From positions 1-5,108 of the forward strand of contig DATESN010000052.1 in assembly GCA_035270785.1 (NCBI GenBank): a stretch of DNA of 5,108 nt, in the 5' to 3' direction. The DNA is from DATESN01 sp035270785. Its GTDB lineage: Bacteria; Bacillota; Clostridia; Lachnospirales; Lachnospiraceae. This document shows, piece after piece, positions 3,445 through 5,108 of the stretch. The notes beneath the pieces were generated by a model that worked only from the letters and a program-made list of their open reading frames with translations, searched no databases and had not been told where the DNA came from. The position numbers were made by a program, and so were the translations under genes. The first letter of the stretch is position 1, and every line of letters begins with the position of its first letter.

Positions 3445-5108
3445 TCAATGCCTCCGATCAAATGAAAAGAATATTTTTTGATCAACCGACGATAGTGGCT
3501 TATCATTTCCACCAGTCTTGGTGTAATCATTCGTAATATGAAGCATTAAGCTGGATCTACTGGTCGAATTAATCAAAACACCATTAATGCTATTTGAATC
3601 TCCTGGAAACACTTGTACAACCGAGCCTCCGATGAATAGTTGCTCAAGATTTGAATTCATATGCTTATTGATAGACTCTTTTAATGAAGTTTGATCAGGA
3701 CTAAACGATAGGCCAAATTTGAGTGTGTCTTTCGTCTGGCTCCATTGACCATATGTCATGTTTCTATCTGCTATTTTCCCGTAGGTTTTGTTGATAATTT
3801 CACTTTCTACTCTACCTGCCAGTACTGAATCAGCAAATGGATTGACACCTTGTTTAAACTCACGAACAGGCTTTCCATTGCCTTGTGCAAATTCGTTCAA
3901 CAGGATACCAGTAGTTAAATACGCATCTGTTTTGAATACATACTGTTTCTGTTCTTCAGTTTTGATATTCGTGAGAGCAGGCCACGCAGCAGGTATTGCA
4001 TATCCAAAATAGCCTTCGGCTATTTTATCCGCTGCTGTATTAGCAATTTTTTTGACATTCTGTACTAATAACGACAAAACGCCTTTACTTGATCTTGATG
4101 ATTTTGTGCTTGCTACAGAACTAGCATCAGCAGGTGCCGCTTCTCCATTGGGGGAGAAGCGAACACCAGTAATAGTTTCCTTCCCTACATGAGGTATCGC
4201 AATAAATGGACTTCCTTCGGGGCTTATCAAGGAAAAGGTCCCACCAGAACCACTATTCGAAGTACTACCACCCACGTTTGAAACCGGTCTTGGCCCCTTC
4301 CCCTTTACCTCAACTTCATCAAGAACCATTTCCCCAGCATTTCCACTTGGATCACTCAACCTAACAGGATTCCCCCGCACATACATGTACAAATTCACCC
4401 CGTCCACAAGTCCAGCAGGATCGCTCGCCGTCCACCTTCCGAGCCAGCAGGCATAATACCTTGCTCCGTGATAATACAGCCCAGATTCTTCATCTTTTTC
4501 TTTACCTGTATAACGATACCGCTTTTGACTTACTTCGCTTGCGGTTCTTCCAGCTCGGTAGCTTGTATCACCATAGGGATAATACTCTTCATAATTAATA
4601 ACGTTCGCTAAATCATCAAGTTCAAGCGAAGCAGAAGCCAGATGGTTATCGAGTTGATAGCGCTGCACTGGCACGGGATTTGCAACCGCAACAGCGTTAT
4701 CTATGGTCAACGTCTCCACAATCGCCACACGTTTCTTGTCATCCATCACGTGCAAGGTTTCACGTTCGGTTTCAAGCACTCCGTTTACGGACTTTCGCCA
4801 TATCTCAAATCCTCCCAGATACAATCTAGTCTCTACAATGCCGCTTTTCTCAACAACCTTGCGAATGCGCTGTCCGCCGCCATCGTAGTTGTAATACGCC
4901 TCGGTTGTGCCTCGTGTGATATGGCTTAGTCTTTCTGCAAAGTCCCACTGCATGCCCTGTAAATGTGGCATGCTTGTCATGCTGCCATGGGCATTGTAGG
5001 TGTAGTTGACGGTAGTTTGGCCAACAGTGGTGCTACTCAGATGGTTATTGTTTGCTGCGTAGTTGTTTGTTCGTGTCCATGCATTTCCATTCGCATTGTG
5101 GATTAGCG
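3445..5108 (-). CDS. Rhs/YD-repeat polymorphic toxin, C-terminal part (5' end outside window)
   Basis: The frame stays open to the right edge, adding 42 residues before the first in-window ATG (4980), so this is the last ~553 residues of a much larger Rhs protein. Seen: YNAHGSMTSMPHL and YYNYDGGGQRIRK (YD/TcC-like core), YEEYYPYGDTSYRA, then YRYTGKEKDEESGLYYHGARYYA and WLGRWTASDPAG, ending in DPSG at about 4342. In the family the Rhs shell encapsulates the toxin, and the paired DPxG aspartates form the self-cleaving protease site. After DPSG come ~298 variable residues, which are the toxin. The first part is Ser/Gly-rich, containing EVEVKGKG. The distal part has KQYVFKTDAYLTTGILLNEF, GNGKPVREFKQGVNPFADS and a C-terminal IFFSFDRRH. 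I recognise no catalytic family, so the activity is unknown. The lipoprotein gene starting 1 nt after the TGA is the probable immunity gene and hints at a periplasmic or envelope target. Composition is near 45-50% GC in the core, falling in the tip. Confidence 0.93.
   Translation of the reverse strand, partial: LIHNANGNAWTRTNNYAANNNHLSSTTVGQTTVNYTYNAHGSMTSMPHLQGMQWDFAERLSHITRGTTEAYYNYDGGGQRIRKVVEKSGIVETRLYLGGFEIWRKSVNGVLETERETLHVMDDKKRVAIVETLTIDNAVAVANPVPVQRYQLDNHLASASLELDDLANVINYEEYYPYGDTSYRAGRTASEVSQKRYRYTGKEKDEESGLYYHGARYYACWLGRWTASDPAGLVDGVNLYMYVRGNPVRLSDPSGNAGEMVLDEVEVKGKGPRPVSNVGGSTSNSGSGGTFSLISPEGSPFIAIPHVGKETITGVRFSPNGEAAPADASSVASTKSSRSSKGVLSLLVQNVKKIANTAADKIAEGYFGYAIPAAWPALTNIKTEEQKQYVFKTDAYLTTGILLNEFAQGNGKPVREFKQGVNPFADSVLAGRVESEIINKTYGKIADRNMTYGQWSQTKDTLKFGLSFSPDQTSLKESINKHMNSNLEQLFIGGSVVQVFPGDSNSINGVLINSTSRSSLMLHITNDYTKTGGNDKPLSSVDQKIFFSFDRRH
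3451..3455 (-). promoter_or_regulatory. Shine-Dalgarno (GGAGG) of the lipoprotein gene
   Basis: GGAGG lies inside the last codons of rhs (CGG AGG CAT TGA) with a 7-nt spacer to the ATG at 3443. It fixes the lipoprotein start there rather than at upstream ATGs, and means immunity translation is probably coupled to toxin translation. Confidence 0.85.
4341..4470. repeat. Diverged direct repeat of the Rhs core end (copy in main rhs)
   Basis: Partner of 2851-2980 in the same orientation. Crossing over between the two would delete the first toxin tip and its lipoprotein gene and fuse the main Rhs core to the JAB-like tip. Confidence 0.85.
4342..4509 (-). other. RHS core-associated domain and DPxG autocleavage boundary
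   Basis: This segment runs from TGKEKDEESG through GARYYACWLGRW and the two aspartate motifs DPAG and DPSG, 23 residues apart (Asp to Asp), with G.NLYMYV..NP between. This spacing is the standard end of Rhs/TcC cores, where two Asp residues act as an aspartyl protease that frees the C-terminal toxin. The end of DPSG marks the switch from conserved core to variable toxin. The same block, diverged at DNA level, recurs in the orphan module downstream. Confidence 0.85.

Noticed and set aside
3444..3530. Upstream ATG at 3530 for the lipoprotein gene
   Set aside because: It would add 29 residues overlapping rhs and bury the lipoprotein signal, while GGAGG is ideally placed for ATG 3443.
3448..3900. 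Colicin M-like activity for the first toxin tip
   Set aside because: A GNG followed by V, and a periplasmic immunity protein, recall colicin M, but the catalytic D-x-Y-D-x5-H-R motif is not present.
3788..4929. Three plus-strand open frames opposite the main rhs gene
   Set aside because: Antisense shadows of a well-supported Rhs frame, with low-information translations.

Overview
All recognisable genes lie on the minus strand, so the window reads from right (5108) to left (1). It is the 3' end of an Rhs/YD-repeat polymorphic toxin locus followed by displaced toxin/immunity material. Export signals (one lipoprotein signal, one Sec signal peptide and one broken Sec signal peptide) point to a Gram-negative host. 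The SpvB/TcC-like form of the Rhs core (DPVGNIT..DD.AQQTI, YDALYRL, GREH, GNMTSMPHL-like and GARYYA.WLGRWTASDPAG motifs) suggests a gammaproteobacterium. The species cannot be told from this sequence.

Layout in the direction of transcription: (1) 5108-3445, the C-terminal part of a large Rhs protein. It has the core, the DPxG...DPxG boundary and a ~298-residue toxin tip of no family I recognise. (2) 3443-3066, a 125-residue lipoprotein starting 1 nt after the rhs stop, with a strong Shine-Dalgarno; it is the likely immunity protein. (3) ~2992-2219, a displaced ('orphan') rhs C-terminus that keeps ~45 residues of core and carries a different toxin domain. That domain has an HxHP...FSxGD signature resembling JAB/MPN (JAMM) metalloproteases. 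(4) 2139-1309 and 1290-427, two very AT-rich tandem paralogues with four conserved cysteines and Sec-type N-termini; they are candidate immunity proteins for module 3. (5) 354-67, a remnant of a third Rhs core. (6) 69-1, the probable left end of an IS3-family element that cuts off this remnant and supplies its stop codon.

The most interesting details are in the orphan module. The toxin frame ends at a poly-A run that forms A AAA AAT in the zero frame. A -1 shift there opens 29 more codons, ending in a TGA that overlaps the ATG of the next gene (ATGA). That next gene begins with a good signal peptide interrupted by one TAA. Together these suggest either a decaying cassette, recoding, or homopolymer or base-call errors in the assembly. 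The first toxin/immunity pair looks intact. The second looks like an archived or degrading cassette that could be brought into use by recombination with the upstream Rhs core.
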